Shown here: positions 7,383-17,043 of the stretch, piece by piece
How the letters are laid out: every line of letters starts with the position of its first letter
Position numbering within the stretch: position 1 is the first letter of the stretch
Source of the DNA: Chromatiales bacterium
GTDB lineage: Bacteria > Pseudomonadota > Gammaproteobacteria > SZUA-140
Direction: 5' to 3'
NCBI GenBank assembly: GCA_031285245.1
Contig: JAITWN010000158.1
Location: 1 to 21,639 of the forward strand
DNA: 21,639 nucleotides
The notes under the pieces: model-generated
Database searches by the model: none
Told to the model about the DNA's origin: nothing
What the model saw: only the letters and a program-made list of their open reading frames with translations
Program-made: the position numbers and the translations under genes

Positions 7383-8474
7383 GTGAAACCGATACCGACA
7401 CGCGCCGTGCGAATGATGCTCATCGCCGCGCTTCTATCGCTGTGCGCGGCCTGCGCCACAGCACCAAAAAACGGCGCACCGCAAACACCAGCGCGCAGCG
7501 AGAGTAAACCGCCTGCTGATACTCCAGCCGCATTGCAACAACATGCCCGCGAAGCGCTTGCCGCAGGCGATGCCGCGGGCGCACTGGAAAGTCTGCGCCG
7601 GCTCGATGTGCTGTTTCCTAATGATCAGCGCACCGTCTCGGCGCGCATGGAAACCGTCTTCGCCTATCATCAGGCTGGCGATCCAAATTCAGCGATCGCC
7701 GCTGCCGAGCGCTTCATCCGTCTTTATCCCGACCATCCCAATCTCGACTATCTGTACTATCTGCGCGGGCTCGCCGCCTTCAATCAGGCAGTCAGCGATT
7801 TTGCCGCGCTTCCCCCTGCCGCAAACGGCGCCCCGCCTGATGCGCCGCCACCGCGCGCCGGACTTGCGCTCCAATATTTTGCTGAGCTGCTCACACGCTA
7901 TCCAGACAGCCGCTACGGCGATGATGCCCGTAAACGCATAGAGCACCTGCGCCAGCAGCTCGCGCGCGTCGAACTCGAAGCCGCGCAGCACTCGCTCAAT
8001 CAAGGCCAGTACGCCACTGCCGGCCTGCGCGCCCGCACGCTGATCGACAACTACCCGGATTCAGGCTACGCCACCGAGGCCGCCGCTATCATCAACATGG
8101 CGCAGCGCATGCTGAGTCTGGAAGGCATTCCTAAAGCGACGAAAGCGCAGGCTGAAGCACCATCAGCACCGATCCATATCGATGGTCTACTCGACGCCAC
8201 TTGGATCGCACAGCAAAAACCCTCCGCCTACACCATTCAGCTTTTCAGTACATCGAGCGAGCAGGCACTGCGCGCCTTCGTCAAGCGCCAGCGCATGAAC
8301 GATGTTGCCTGGTTCAGTTTCGGCGCCCCCAATCGCACTTGGTATTCGCTGATCTACGGCGTCTTCGATTCGGTGACCGACGCACGCGTGGCTGCCGAAA
8401 AGTTGCCCTCATCACTGCGCGGCGAAAAGCCCTGGATCCGCAAGATGTCGGACGTGCAAGCACTGCTGCAATAG
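7383..8474 (+). CDS. BamD-like TPR lipoprotein fused to a C-terminal DamX-type SPOR domain
   Basis: From the GTG at 7383 the protein has 363 residues. It opens with a lipoprotein-like signal (positively charged KPIPTRAVR, then hydrophobic MMLIAALLSLCAAC). The lipobox reads C-A-A-C, so position -3 is unusual. Residues about 50-235 are BamD-type TPRs closely related to the neighbouring bamD product (for example SAIAAAERFIRLYPDHP and YYLRGLAAFNQ). A Pro/Ala-rich insert (PPAANGAPPDAPPPRAG) interrupts them. The last 83 residues match the SPOR pattern of DamX: YTIQLFSTSSEQALRAFV, WYSLIYGVFDSVTDA, and LPSSLRGEKPWIRKMSDVQ. SPOR domains bind denuded glycan at division sites. No Shine-Dalgarno sequence is obvious; an ATG at 7344 or 7413 is possible instead. 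It likely arose by tandem duplication of bamD plus domain gain. The role, perhaps outer-membrane assembly at the septum, is inferred. Confidence 0.82.
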   Translation: MKPIPTRAVRMMLIAALLSLCAACATAPKNGAPQTPARSESKPPADTPAALQQHAREALAAGDAAGALESLRRLDVLFPNDQRTVSARMETVFAYHQAGDPNSAIAAAERFIRLYPDHPNLDYLYYLRGLAAFNQAVSDFAALPPAANGAPPDAPPPRAGLALQYFAELLTRYPDSRYGDDARKRIEHLRQQLARVELEAAQHSLNQGQYATAGLRARTLIDNYPDSGYATEAAAIINMAQRMLSLEGIPKATKAQAEAPSAPIHIDGLLDATWIAQQKPSAYTIQLFSTSSEQALRAFVKRQRMNDVAWFSFGAPNRTWYSLIYGVFDSVTDARVAAEKLPSSLRGEKPWIRKMSDVQALLQ

Positions 8475-8499
8475 CAACCTGCCTTCACCCTCTCACCAA

Positions 8500-8734
8500 C
8501 CCTCTCCCGCAAGCAGAGACCTCTGCGAAACCAGCAAACCCTGAGGGTTGCTGTCGGTGTCTCGCCTGACGAGACCGTACGCCGCCAGGGAAGGCGGCGT
8601 CCGAGCGGCCAGGATGGTGAAAAGCGGGTCTCCTCAGGCGAGACACCGACTGCGACCTCTAGCTACTCTGCATGTGTTGGGCTGAACCCAATCTTTGACT
8701 CCGTTTCGCAGAGGTCTCTGCTTGCGGGAGAGGG
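8500..8734. repeat. Nested 235-bp palindromic element between the bamD paralogues
   Basis: The 343-bp gap 8475-8817 holds no gene but a three-layer palindrome. The outer arms 8500-8531 and 8703-8734 are perfect 32-bp inverted repeats (outer end CCCTCTCCCGCAAGC). The inner arms 8553-8575 and 8628-8650 match at 22 of 23 positions. The core 8579-8600 is a perfect 8-bp hairpin (ACGCCGCC, AGGGAA, GGCGGCGT). A small hairpin GTTGGGCTGAACCCAA is at 8678-8691. The terminal sequence belongs to a CTCTCCCGC/GCGGGAGAG palindrome family also seen at 11529-11554 and 18577-18594. No open frame and no clear target-site duplication are visible. It resembles a MITE or REP-type composite (inference). Confidence 0.85.
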
Positions 8735-8817
8735 AATCACTATCGCAACTTAAGAAAGCGATCAACAAGAAACCAAGGAACGCGCTTTTCACCCGCGGCT
8801 TTTGCTAAACTCGCCGC

Positions 8818-9567
8818 ATGCCACGCCACGCCCTTACCCTCATCACTCTTTTGGTCGCCACGCTGCTAACAGGCTGCGCCTCGCAGCGCGCGCTGGAAGA
8901 AGCTCAGCATGATCCCGCCAAGCTGTATCAGCTTGGCCGCGAAGCGCTCGATGGCGGTCACTACGAAACAGCCATCTCACATTTCGAGAAGCTGTCCTCG
9001 CTCTTCCCCTTCGGCGAATACGCGCAGCAAGCCCAACTCGATACCGCTTACGCGTATTACCGCAACAACGAGCCAGATTCAGCGATCGCCGCTGCCGAAC
9101 AGTTCATCAAGACCTATCCGCGCCATCCTGATCTCGATTACGCCTACTATCTGCGCGGCCTCGCCAATTTTGGACAAACCAGCGATTCCCTCGACAAGCT
9201 GCTGCGCTCAGACCCTGCCGAACGCGATCCGCGTTCGGCGCTCGATTCCTTTCGCTACTTCGCGGAGCTGATACGGCGTTTCCCAGATAGCCGTTATGCC
9301 GGTGATGCGATGCAGCGTATGGTGCATCTCAAGAACTACCTCGCGCGACACGAGCTTTATGTAGCAGACCATTACATGCGCCGCGGTGCTTACGTTGCCG
9401 CCGCCAGCCGCGCACGCTACGTCATCGAGAATTATCCACGCACGGCATCCGTGCCGCAGGCGCTCGAAATCCTGGCGCAGGCTTATGATCGTCTTGGTTT
9501 GGATGAGCTCGCCGCAGCCACTCGCCGCGTGCAGAGTGCGAATACCGGATCCGCGCCCAAAGGCTGA
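8818..9567 (+). CDS. bamD: Outer membrane assembly lipoprotein BamD (ComL)
   Basis: BamD is the essential lipoprotein of the BAM complex that inserts beta-barrel proteins into the outer membrane, and it works with BamA on the periplasmic side. The 249 residues match the usual length (245 in E. coli). There is a signal peptide with lipobox LLTGC (Cys20). BamD TPRs follow, with typical motifs YETAISHFEKLSSLFPFGEYAQQAQLD (split here across TPR1), YYRNNEPDSAIAAAEQFIK, HPDLDYAYYLRGLANF and RRFPDSRYAGDAMQRM. The C-terminal TPR contains ARYVIENYPRT. No Shine-Dalgarno sequence precedes the ATG; a TAAACT at 8806-8811 could be a -10 hexamer very close to the start codon. This is the canonical copy, while the gene at 7383-8474 is the SPOR-bearing paralogue. 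A 22-bp DNA tract (9077-9098) is identical to 7687-7708 in that paralogue. Confidence 0.94.
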   Translation: MPRHALTLITLLVATLLTGCASQRALEEAQHDPAKLYQLGREALDGGHYETAISHFEKLSSLFPFGEYAQQAQLDTAYAYYRNNEPDSAIAAAEQFIKTYPRHPDLDYAYYLRGLANFGQTSDSLDKLLRSDPAERDPRSALDSFRYFAELIRRFPDSRYAGDAMQRMVHLKNYLARHELYVADHYMRRGAYVAAASRARYVIENYPRTASVPQALEILAQAYDRLGLDELAAATRRVQSANTGSAPKG

Positions 9568-9575
9568 AGCCGCAG

Positions 9576-9691
9576 TCATAGGTTGGGCTGAGCACAGCGC
9601 AAAGCCCAACATTCTACATTCACCGATTGGGCATGCTTGTTGTTCTTGGTCGAGATGTTGGGCTTCGCGCTGTGCTCAGCCCAACCTATGA
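9576..9691. repeat. Inverted repeat pair between convergent bamD and nadE
   Basis: Arms 9576-9612 and 9655-9691 are 37 bp each and complementary at 36 positions, separated by 42 bp. The unit contains TAGGTTGGGCTGAGCACAGC and ends in AAGCCCAACAT. A variant single copy lies at 18614-18649, again in a convergent gap. Transcripts from either side could fold into a long hairpin, so a bidirectional terminator or RNA-stabilising role for bamD and nadE is plausible. Confidence 0.85.
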
Positions 9692-9704
9692 TCTCTCACA
9701 CGCA

Positions 9705-11351
9705 TCACTGCTCACCAAAATCGGGCGTACTGAATCCCGAGGTCATGGGGTAACGGCGATCGCGACCAAATGCGCGCCTTGATACACGCACGCCGGGTGG
9801 TGCCTGACGGCGCTTGTATTCGCTGCGCTCGATCATCGATACCGTTTTTCTCACCTCCTCTGCATCAAAACCAGCGGCGATGATTTCCTCAGGCGACCTA
9901 TCCTGCTCGACATACATGGCGAGAATCGCATCGAGCACCGGATACGGCGGCAGCGTGTCTTCATCGCGCTGGCAAGGCGCAAGCTCCGCCGAAGGCGCAC
10001 GCTCAAGCACGCGCTGCGGGATAACGGGCGCGATGACGTTACGATAGCGTGCCAAGCGATAGACCAGCGTCTTTAGCACATCTTTGAGCGGCGCAAAACC
10101 GCCCGCCATGTCGCCGTATAACGTGGAATAGCCAACCGCCATTTCACTCTTGTTGCCAGTGATCAGCACGATGCGCCGCTTCTTGTTTGCGATCGCCATC
10201 AGCATGACACCGCGGCAGCGCGCTTGAAGATTCTCTTCAGTGACATCGGGCGCTAAGCCGGCGAAGGCACCCCGCAGCGATCCAAGAAACGCCTCGAATG
10301 CAGGCTCGATGGAAATCTCGCTGTAAGCAACACCGAGCGCGTGCGCCTCGGCCTGCGCATCCTCACAGCTCATGCTTGCGGTATAACGCGAAGGCATCAT
10401 CACTGCCTCGACGCGTTTCACACCGAGCGCATCGACCGCGATAGCGAGCGTGTGCGCGGAATCGATCCCGCCAGACAGACCGAGCATGACGCCAGCAAAG
10501 CCGTTTTTCTCGATGTATTCGCGCACACCGAACACGAGCGCGCGATAGATCGATTCATCCTCGTCGAGCGCCGGAGCGATCGCACCAGCGAGCGGCGTAA
10601 CGCGGCCAGCAGCATCAACGTCGAGATCAACCGCGAGCAGCGCTTCTTCAAAGGTCGGCGCGCGCTGTGTCACCTCGCCCGCGACATTCATCACGAAAGA
10701 TTCCCCATCGAACACCAGATCGTCCTGCCCAGCGACGGTATTGACGTAAAGCACCGGCACGCGCCCAGCAGCAACGCGCGCGCGCAGCACCGCCTCACGC
10801 TCCAGACGCTTGCCAGCGTGATAAGGCGAAGCATTAATATTGAAGATAATGTGTGCCCCCGCAGCAACAGCCTGCTGGGCCGGCCCCGGCTGCCAGATGT
10901 CCTCGCAGATAGTCAGCCCAACCGCCATTCCGCCCACATCGACGACACAAGGCGTCGAGCCCGCGGTGAAATAGCGTTTTTCGTCGAACACGCCATAGTT
11001 CGGCAGAAGCTGCTTGTGATAACTCTCCAGCCGCACGCCATCACGCAGCAGCGTCGCCGCGTTATACCGCTGCTCTCCATGCAATTGCGGATGGCCAATC
11101 ACGATAGCAATGCCACGAACTTCAGCAGCGATACGCGTCAGTCCTTCTTCGACACGCTGATTGAAATCAGATCTCAGCAACAGATCCTCTGGCGGATAAC
11201 CCGTGAGCGCGAGCTCTGGAAAGACGATGCAATCGGCGCGCAAACGATCACGCGCCTCGATCGCCGCCGCGATAATGCGGCGCGCATTGAAAGACACATC
11301 GCCAACGCGAAACCCAAGCTGCGCGAGCACAATCCGCCGCCGCATACTCAT
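9705..11351 (-). CDS. nadE: Glutamine-dependent NAD+ synthetase
   Basis: The enzyme catalyses the last step of NAD biosynthesis, amidating deamido-NAD with ammonia released from glutamine. The 548 residues comprise an N-terminal nitrilase-type glutaminase domain with the full triad Glu46 (VFPELALTGYPPEDLL), Lys113 (YHKQLLPNYGVFDE) and Cys149 (LTICEDIW). The C-terminal synthetase domain has the pyrophosphatase P-loop LSGGIDSAHT (residues 292-301) and the family motifs ITGNKSEMAVGYSTLYGDMA and AELAP. The ATG at 11351 is preceded by GAGG 8 bp upstream. The start codon overlaps the stop of a 26-codon upstream frame (11348-11428). It is convergent with bamD and separated from it by the inverted repeat at 9576-9691. 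No neighbouring NAD genes are present. Confidence 0.96.
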   Translation of the reverse strand: MSMRRRIVLAQLGFRVGDVSFNARRIIAAAIEARDRLRADCIVFPELALTGYPPEDLLLRSDFNQRVEEGLTRIAAEVRGIAIVIGHPQLHGEQRYNAATLLRDGVRLESYHKQLLPNYGVFDEKRYFTAGSTPCVVDVGGMAVGLTICEDIWQPGPAQQAVAAGAHIIFNINASPYHAGKRLEREAVLRARVAAGRVPVLYVNTVAGQDDLVFDGESFVMNVAGEVTQRAPTFEEALLAVDLDVDAAGRVTPLAGAIAPALDEDESIYRALVFGVREYIEKNGFAGVMLGLSGGIDSAHTLAIAVDALGVKRVEAVMMPSRYTASMSCEDAQAEAHALGVAYSEISIEPAFEAFLGSLRGAFAGLAPDVTEENLQARCRGVMLMAIANKKRRIVLITGNKSEMAVGYSTLYGDMAGGFAPLKDVLKTLVYRLARYRNVIAPVIPQRVLERAPSAELAPCQRDEDTLPPYPVLDAILAMYVEQDRSPEEIIAAGFDAEEVRKTVSMIERSEYKRRQAPPGVRVSRRAFGRDRRYPMTSGFSTPDFGEQ

Positions 11352-11428
11352 GGGAAAGCCTCGCGTTTGCTACGATTAGCAGCGCAGAGAAAGCTGATGA
11401 TTTGTTCTGCGGTAAAAAGCTTCTTCAT
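11348..11428 (-). pseudogene. 26-codon frame resembling the start of an IS3-family OrfA, overlapping the nadE start
   Basis: An ATG at 11428, with a GGAG Shine-Dalgarno sequence 7 bp upstream, opens a frame beginning MKKLFTAEQIISFLCAANRS. It ends at a TGA that overlaps the nadE ATG (ATGA). The opening residues resemble the N-terminus of IS3-family transposase OrfA proteins (typically MKK-R-FT-EEQII-FL). The rest of a transposase is absent. It could be an insertion-sequence scar now serving as a leader peptide that couples translation to nadE, or a chance match. The similarity is from memory of the family, so confidence is modest. Confidence 0.4.
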
Positions 11429-11528
11429 ATCCAATCTCCGCCCTCTCCCCCCGGCTACGCCCCCTCGCTACGCTCTCCCCGCAAGCTGGAGAGGGGAGCT
11501 TCACAAGAGCAGCGAGTGGCTTGGCAGC

Positions 11529-11554
11529 CCCCTCTCCCACTTGTGGGAGAGGGG
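11529..11554. repeat. REP-like perfect hairpin
   Basis: CCCCTCTCCCAC, a 2-nt loop TT, then GTGGGAGAGGGG form a perfect 12-bp stem. Related but less regular sequence lies at 11440-11500 (CCCTCTCC...GGAGAGGGG). A half-copy, TGTGGGAGAGGGGAA, is at 12088-12102, abutting the antitoxin remnant. This is the same palindrome family as the ends of the 8500-8734 element. There is no T-run, so it is not a classical terminator. Confidence 0.75.
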
Positions 11555-11617
11555 AAATAAAAACCAGCTAGCGGCGCTTTCAAAAAAACATTTTGTTAAG
11601 TGCGATAAGAAAGCTCT

Positions 11618-11731
11618 AAAAAAACCCCGGCTTTCATCATTGCGAGGGGGCGCCAGACGGCTCGGCCCCGTGGCAATCCATACGGCCACATGGATTACTT
11701 CGGCTTCGCCTCGCAAGGACGGAGGTTTTTT
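11618..11731. repeat. Imperfect palindromic repeat flanked by A and T runs
   Basis: An A-run plus CC (11618-11626) pairs with GG plus T-run (11724-11731). Inside, TCATTGCGAGG (11637-11647) pairs imperfectly with CCTCGCAAGGA (11709-11719), and AATCCAT pairs with ATGGATT around 11675-11696. The fold could end transcription on either strand. A related half-copy is at 4121-4164 with its own T-run. The TCATTGCGAGG...GTGGCAATCCAT pattern is a dispersed repeat type found in intergenic DNA of many bacteria. The 11429-11797 gap holds otherwise only the pilin-like tail described separately. Confidence 0.6.
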
Positions 11732-11883
11732 CAGCGATCCCCTAACGGCGGATTATAAATAAACTTCCACTCCGAATAATGGCTCTGCCCATTAAAATCA
11801 CTCTCTCGCTGAGCAAAGTTTCCAACCTTCAGCAGTTTCTCTTTCGATTTGCTGTAAATGCCTGCAATGCCGCCGTCCGGCGG
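11731..11883 (-). pseudogene. Pilin-like C-terminal fragment (remnant)
   Basis: One minus-strand frame ending at TGA 11733-11731 encodes PPDGGIAGIYSKSKEK, then LLKVGNFAQRESDF and HYSEWKFIYNPP. The spacing and the Y-S-x-W-x-F-x-Y ending resemble the C-terminal tail of some type IV pilin or type II secretion pseudopilin-like proteins. There is no N-terminal prepilin part: upstream the frame runs antisense-free into the antitoxin remnant, in a different reading frame, and meets a stop after about 70 codons in total. It is best read as a decayed fragment. The family assignment is tentative. Confidence 0.35.
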
Positions 11884-12082
11884 CGCGCACGATGCCCCAC
11901 TCCGCTCTGCCCGGGTAGTGTTTGCGTTCGTAGGCTTCGATCAGCGTGACCAATGCATCGAAGTACACGCCTTGCTCGCTGTTGGGGTCAGGCTCTGTAC
12001 TCGCGTCGAAAAAATTTTCAACAATTTTGAGGGCAGCACGATAGTCCGTTCGTGTGCGAATAGGCTTGAGATGCAGTTTCAC
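11798..12082 (-). pseudogene. HigA-type antitoxin, N-terminal remnant
   Basis: A GTG-started frame of 94 codons begins KLHLKPIRTRTDYRAALKIV and continues FDALVTLIEAYERKHYP. This is the hallmark N-terminus of HigA-type antitoxins whose normal continuation is D-P-I-E-A-I-K-F and a helix-turn-helix. After HYP (near 11914) the frame changes character completely (RAEWGIVRAAGRRHCRHLQQ) and no HTH follows. The DNA beyond that point instead carries the pilin-like tail in another frame. No HigB toxin is adjacent. I read it as a recombined, non-functional remnant; expression of a 94-residue chimera cannot be excluded. Confidence 0.6.
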
Positions 12083-12128
12083 TGGCTGTGGGAGAGGGGA
12101 ATTTTATTTTTTTTACGGATCAGAAATG

Positions 12129-12153
12129 AAAAAGCCCGCCAAAAGGCGGGCTT
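12129..12153 (-). terminator. Rho-independent terminator of ssb
   Basis: On the minus strand AAGCCCGCC, loop TTTT, GGCGGGCTT is a perfect 9-bp stem running into a five-T tract (12133-12129), 29 bp after the ssb stop codon. It isolates ssb from the decayed region downstream. Confidence 0.93.
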
Positions 12154-12182
12154 CAAAGAGCAAACCTATAATTCAGTGACTG

Positions 12183-12653
12183 TCAGAACGGAATATCGTC
12201 GTCAAAATCAGGGGCGCCTGAGCTGCCCATGGGTTCGTGCTGTTGCGCGGGGGCGTTGGAGCGTGGTTTGCCACCACCACTGCTGCTGCCACTGAAGTCG
12301 CCGCCGCCTGCGCCGCGACCGTCGAGCATTTGCATTTCATCGGCGATGATTTCAGTCGTGTAGCGATCGGCACCGGAGGTTTTGTCTTGCCACTTGCGGG
12401 TGCGGATGCGGCCTTCGACGTAAATCTTCGAACCCTTCTTCAGATACTCGCCGACGATTTCAGCGAGGCGATTGCGAAACACTACGTTGTGCCACTCGGT
12501 GTGCTCTTTGTTCTCGCCGCTGGCTTTATCTTTCCACGATTCAGACGTAGCAATGGTGACGTTGGCGACGTTCCCGCCGTTCGGGAAATAGCGCACTTCC
12601 GGATCTTTGCCAAGGTTGCCGATCAGGATGACTTTGTTGACGCCTCTTGCCAT
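12183..12653 (-). CDS. ssb: Single-stranded DNA-binding protein
   Basis: SSB coats single-stranded DNA as a tetramer during replication, repair and recombination. The 156 residues have the OB-fold at 1-110 (MARGVNKVILIGNLGKDPEVRY, read from its first residue, then TEWHNVVFRNRLAEI and KGSKIYVEGRIRTRKW). A Gly/Ser-rich linker follows (GRGAGGGDFSGSSSGGGKP), then the acidic interaction tip PDFDDDIPF. The frame extends six codons further upstream, but MARGVNKV is the family start and the ATG at 12653 has a GGAG Shine-Dalgarno sequence. The gene lies 48 bp downstream of the transporter gene on the same strand, so the two are probably co-transcribed. It is followed by a strong terminator. Confidence 0.97.
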   Translation of the reverse strand: MARGVNKVILIGNLGKDPEVRYFPNGGNVANVTIATSESWKDKASGENKEHTEWHNVVFRNRLAEIVGEYLKKGSKIYVEGRIRTRKWQDKTSGADRYTTEIIADEMQMLDGRGAGGGDFSGSSSGGGKPRSNAPAQQHEPMGSSGAPDFDDDIPF

Positions 12654-12701
12654 TGCTCTTCTCCAGTCCAAGTATTTCTATGGGGATTGATAATGCAGTT
12701 T

Positions 12702-14081
12702 CTACTCAGCTCGCCAACGCTGTGCCAGCTCATCGATGTGAGCACGGTCGACGGTTCTGCTATCTACTTTAAGATACGCGACGCCTTCATCTGCGACAAT
12801 AACGGCTTCGGCCACGCCAGGCACGGCAAGCAGTTCGCGCGTTCGCTCGGCCTGCGCTCTTTCGGTAAATTGCCCCACGTAAATCATATAACTAGCGAGA
12901 TAAGGCGGGGACGCCATGGTGCGCGCCCATAGGAGCCAGACGCAGATCAAAATCAGTACGCCGCCGAAGACGCCGCTCATACCAAAGCGACCATACAACC
13001 AGCCACCGAGTACGCCGCCCGCGAAAGCGCCGATGAATTGCGATGAAGAAAACAGGCCCATGGCAGAGCCTTTCTTATCCGCCGGCGTGAATTTCACCAA
13101 CAGCGAAGGCAGCAATGCTTCGAGCACATTGAAGGCGAGGAAGAACAGCAGCAGCGCAACAGCAATACCCGCAAGCGAACCATAAAACCCGAGCAACACC
13201 AACTCAGCGACACCCAGCGTTGCGATAGCAAGTAGAAACACGCCTTTCAATCGCCGCTTTTTTTCCGCGATGACGACGAGCGGCACCATTGCCACCAGCG
13301 ACACCAACAGCACTGGAAGATAGAGATAGCCATGATGATCAACATCGAGACCGACATAATCATGCAGCGCGAACGGCAGCGCGACGAACGTCGCGGTGAG
13401 CGCGCAATGCAGCACGAACACCCCAACATTCAAACGCAGCAACTGCGCATTGCGCAGCACGACGCGAAACTCAGCGGGCATGGCGCCGGTATCGCGGCGA
13501 GAGTGACCGGCCTGCGTATTGGGCACCATCAAATAGAGGATCGCGATACCGACTAGCGCGAGCACCGCCGTTAACCAAAAGATCCCCGGCACGCCGATCC
13601 AGCGATTGAGCAACGGACCGAGCGCCATCGACAGTGCAAATGACAACCCAATCGTCATGCCGATGATGGCCATGGTGCGCGTGCGATGCTCTTCGCGCGT
13701 CAAATCAGCTGCGAGCGCCATCACCGCGGCTGCAACCGCGCCGCCGCCCTGCAAAGCGCGGCCAATGATGATGCCGGTGATGGTGTCGGCCATGGCAGCA
13801 GCAACACTGCCAGCGGCAAATACCAGCAGGCCAGCGGCAATGACCGGCTTGCGCCCGAAGCGATCAGACAGCATGCCGTAGGGAATCGCGAGCAGCGCCT
13901 GAGTCAAGCCATAAACGCCGATGGCAAGCCCGATGAGCATGGGGTCGACCTCGCCGAGCGTGCGGGCGTGCAGCGCCATCACCGGCAAGATCATGAATAA
14001 ACCTAGCATTCGGAAGGAGAAAATCGCGGCCAGAGAAAACGCTGCGCGGCGTTCGTCCGCGCTCATTGCTTGTGAATCCAT
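12702..14081 (-). CDS. yajR: YajR-like MFS transporter with C-terminal YAM domain
   Basis: This is a major facilitator superfamily protein of 459 residues with 12 predicted membrane segments. The motif A loop is DRFGRKPVIAAG after the second helix. The helices start with FSLAAIFSFRMLGLFMILPV. After the last helix (LILICVWLLWARTM) comes a soluble domain of about 70 residues (YLASYMIYVGQF, then VPGVAEAVIVADEGVAYLKVD). It matches the ferredoxin-like YAM domain found in E. coli YajR and relatives. The substrate is unknown; drug efflux is often assumed for the family but is not shown by the sequence. The ATG at 14081 is preferred over an in-frame TTG at 14102; an ATG at 14066 is also possible. The gene is upstream of ssb and divergent from uvrA, a neighbourhood seen in many proteobacteria. 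Confidence 0.9.
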   Translation of the reverse strand: MDSQAMSADERRAAFSLAAIFSFRMLGLFMILPVMALHARTLGEVDPMLIGLAIGVYGLTQALLAIPYGMLSDRFGRKPVIAAGLLVFAAGSVAAAMADTITGIIIGRALQGGGAVAAAVMALAADLTREEHRTRTMAIIGMTIGLSFALSMALGPLLNRWIGVPGIFWLTAVLALVGIAILYLMVPNTQAGHSRRDTGAMPAEFRVVLRNAQLLRLNVGVFVLHCALTATFVALPFALHDYVGLDVDHHGYLYLPVLLVSLVAMVPLVVIAEKKRRLKGVFLLAIATLGVAELVLLGFYGSLAGIAVALLLFFLAFNVLEALLPSLLVKFTPADKKGSAMGLFSSSQFIGAFAGGVLGGWLYGRFGMSGVFGGVLILICVWLLWARTMASPPYLASYMIYVGQFTERAQAERTRELLAVPGVAEAVIVADEGVAYLKVDSRTVDRAHIDELAQRWRAE

Positions 14082-14108
14082 GACTTGCTTTGCGTTGGCC
14101 AAGGTGAG

Positions 14109-14124
14109 GCGCGTATATTAACAG
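14109..14124 (+). promoter_or_regulatory. uvrA promoter region with -10 hexamer and degenerate LexA-like half-site
   Basis: TATATT (14114-14119) is a plausible -10 for uvrA, with a transcript start near 14126 and the GTG at 14149. The 16-mer GCGCGTATATTAACAG (14109-14124) has the AT-rich centre and the right half-site ACAG of a gammaproteobacterial LexA box (CTGT-N8-ACAG), but the left half is GCGC. uvrA is a known LexA target in relatives. With only one good half-site I rate SOS control here as possible, not shown. Confidence 0.3.
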
Positions 14125-14148
14125 GTTGCCTTTGCCGCAGGAATTATC

Positions 14149-17013
<2,865 letters not shown>

Positions 17014-17043
17014 AGCTCGCATGGTGCGTCCCGGGGATTCTCC

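Noticed and set aside
7285..7401. N-terminal extension of RluD to a start at 7401
   Set aside because: It would overlap the start of the divergent lipoprotein gene and lacks family similarity; the ATG at 7284 has the better ribosome site and gives the usual length.
8475..8817. Possible CRISPR array or small-RNA gene in the repeat-rich gap
   Set aside because: The repeats are inverted and nested rather than direct with regular spacers, and no promoter/terminator pair defines an RNA gene.
10341..11762. Plus-strand open frame of 473 codons opposite nadE
   Set aside because: It is antisense to a fully conserved nadE and its tail runs through repeats; its composition is that of an antisense shadow and it has no recognisable domain.
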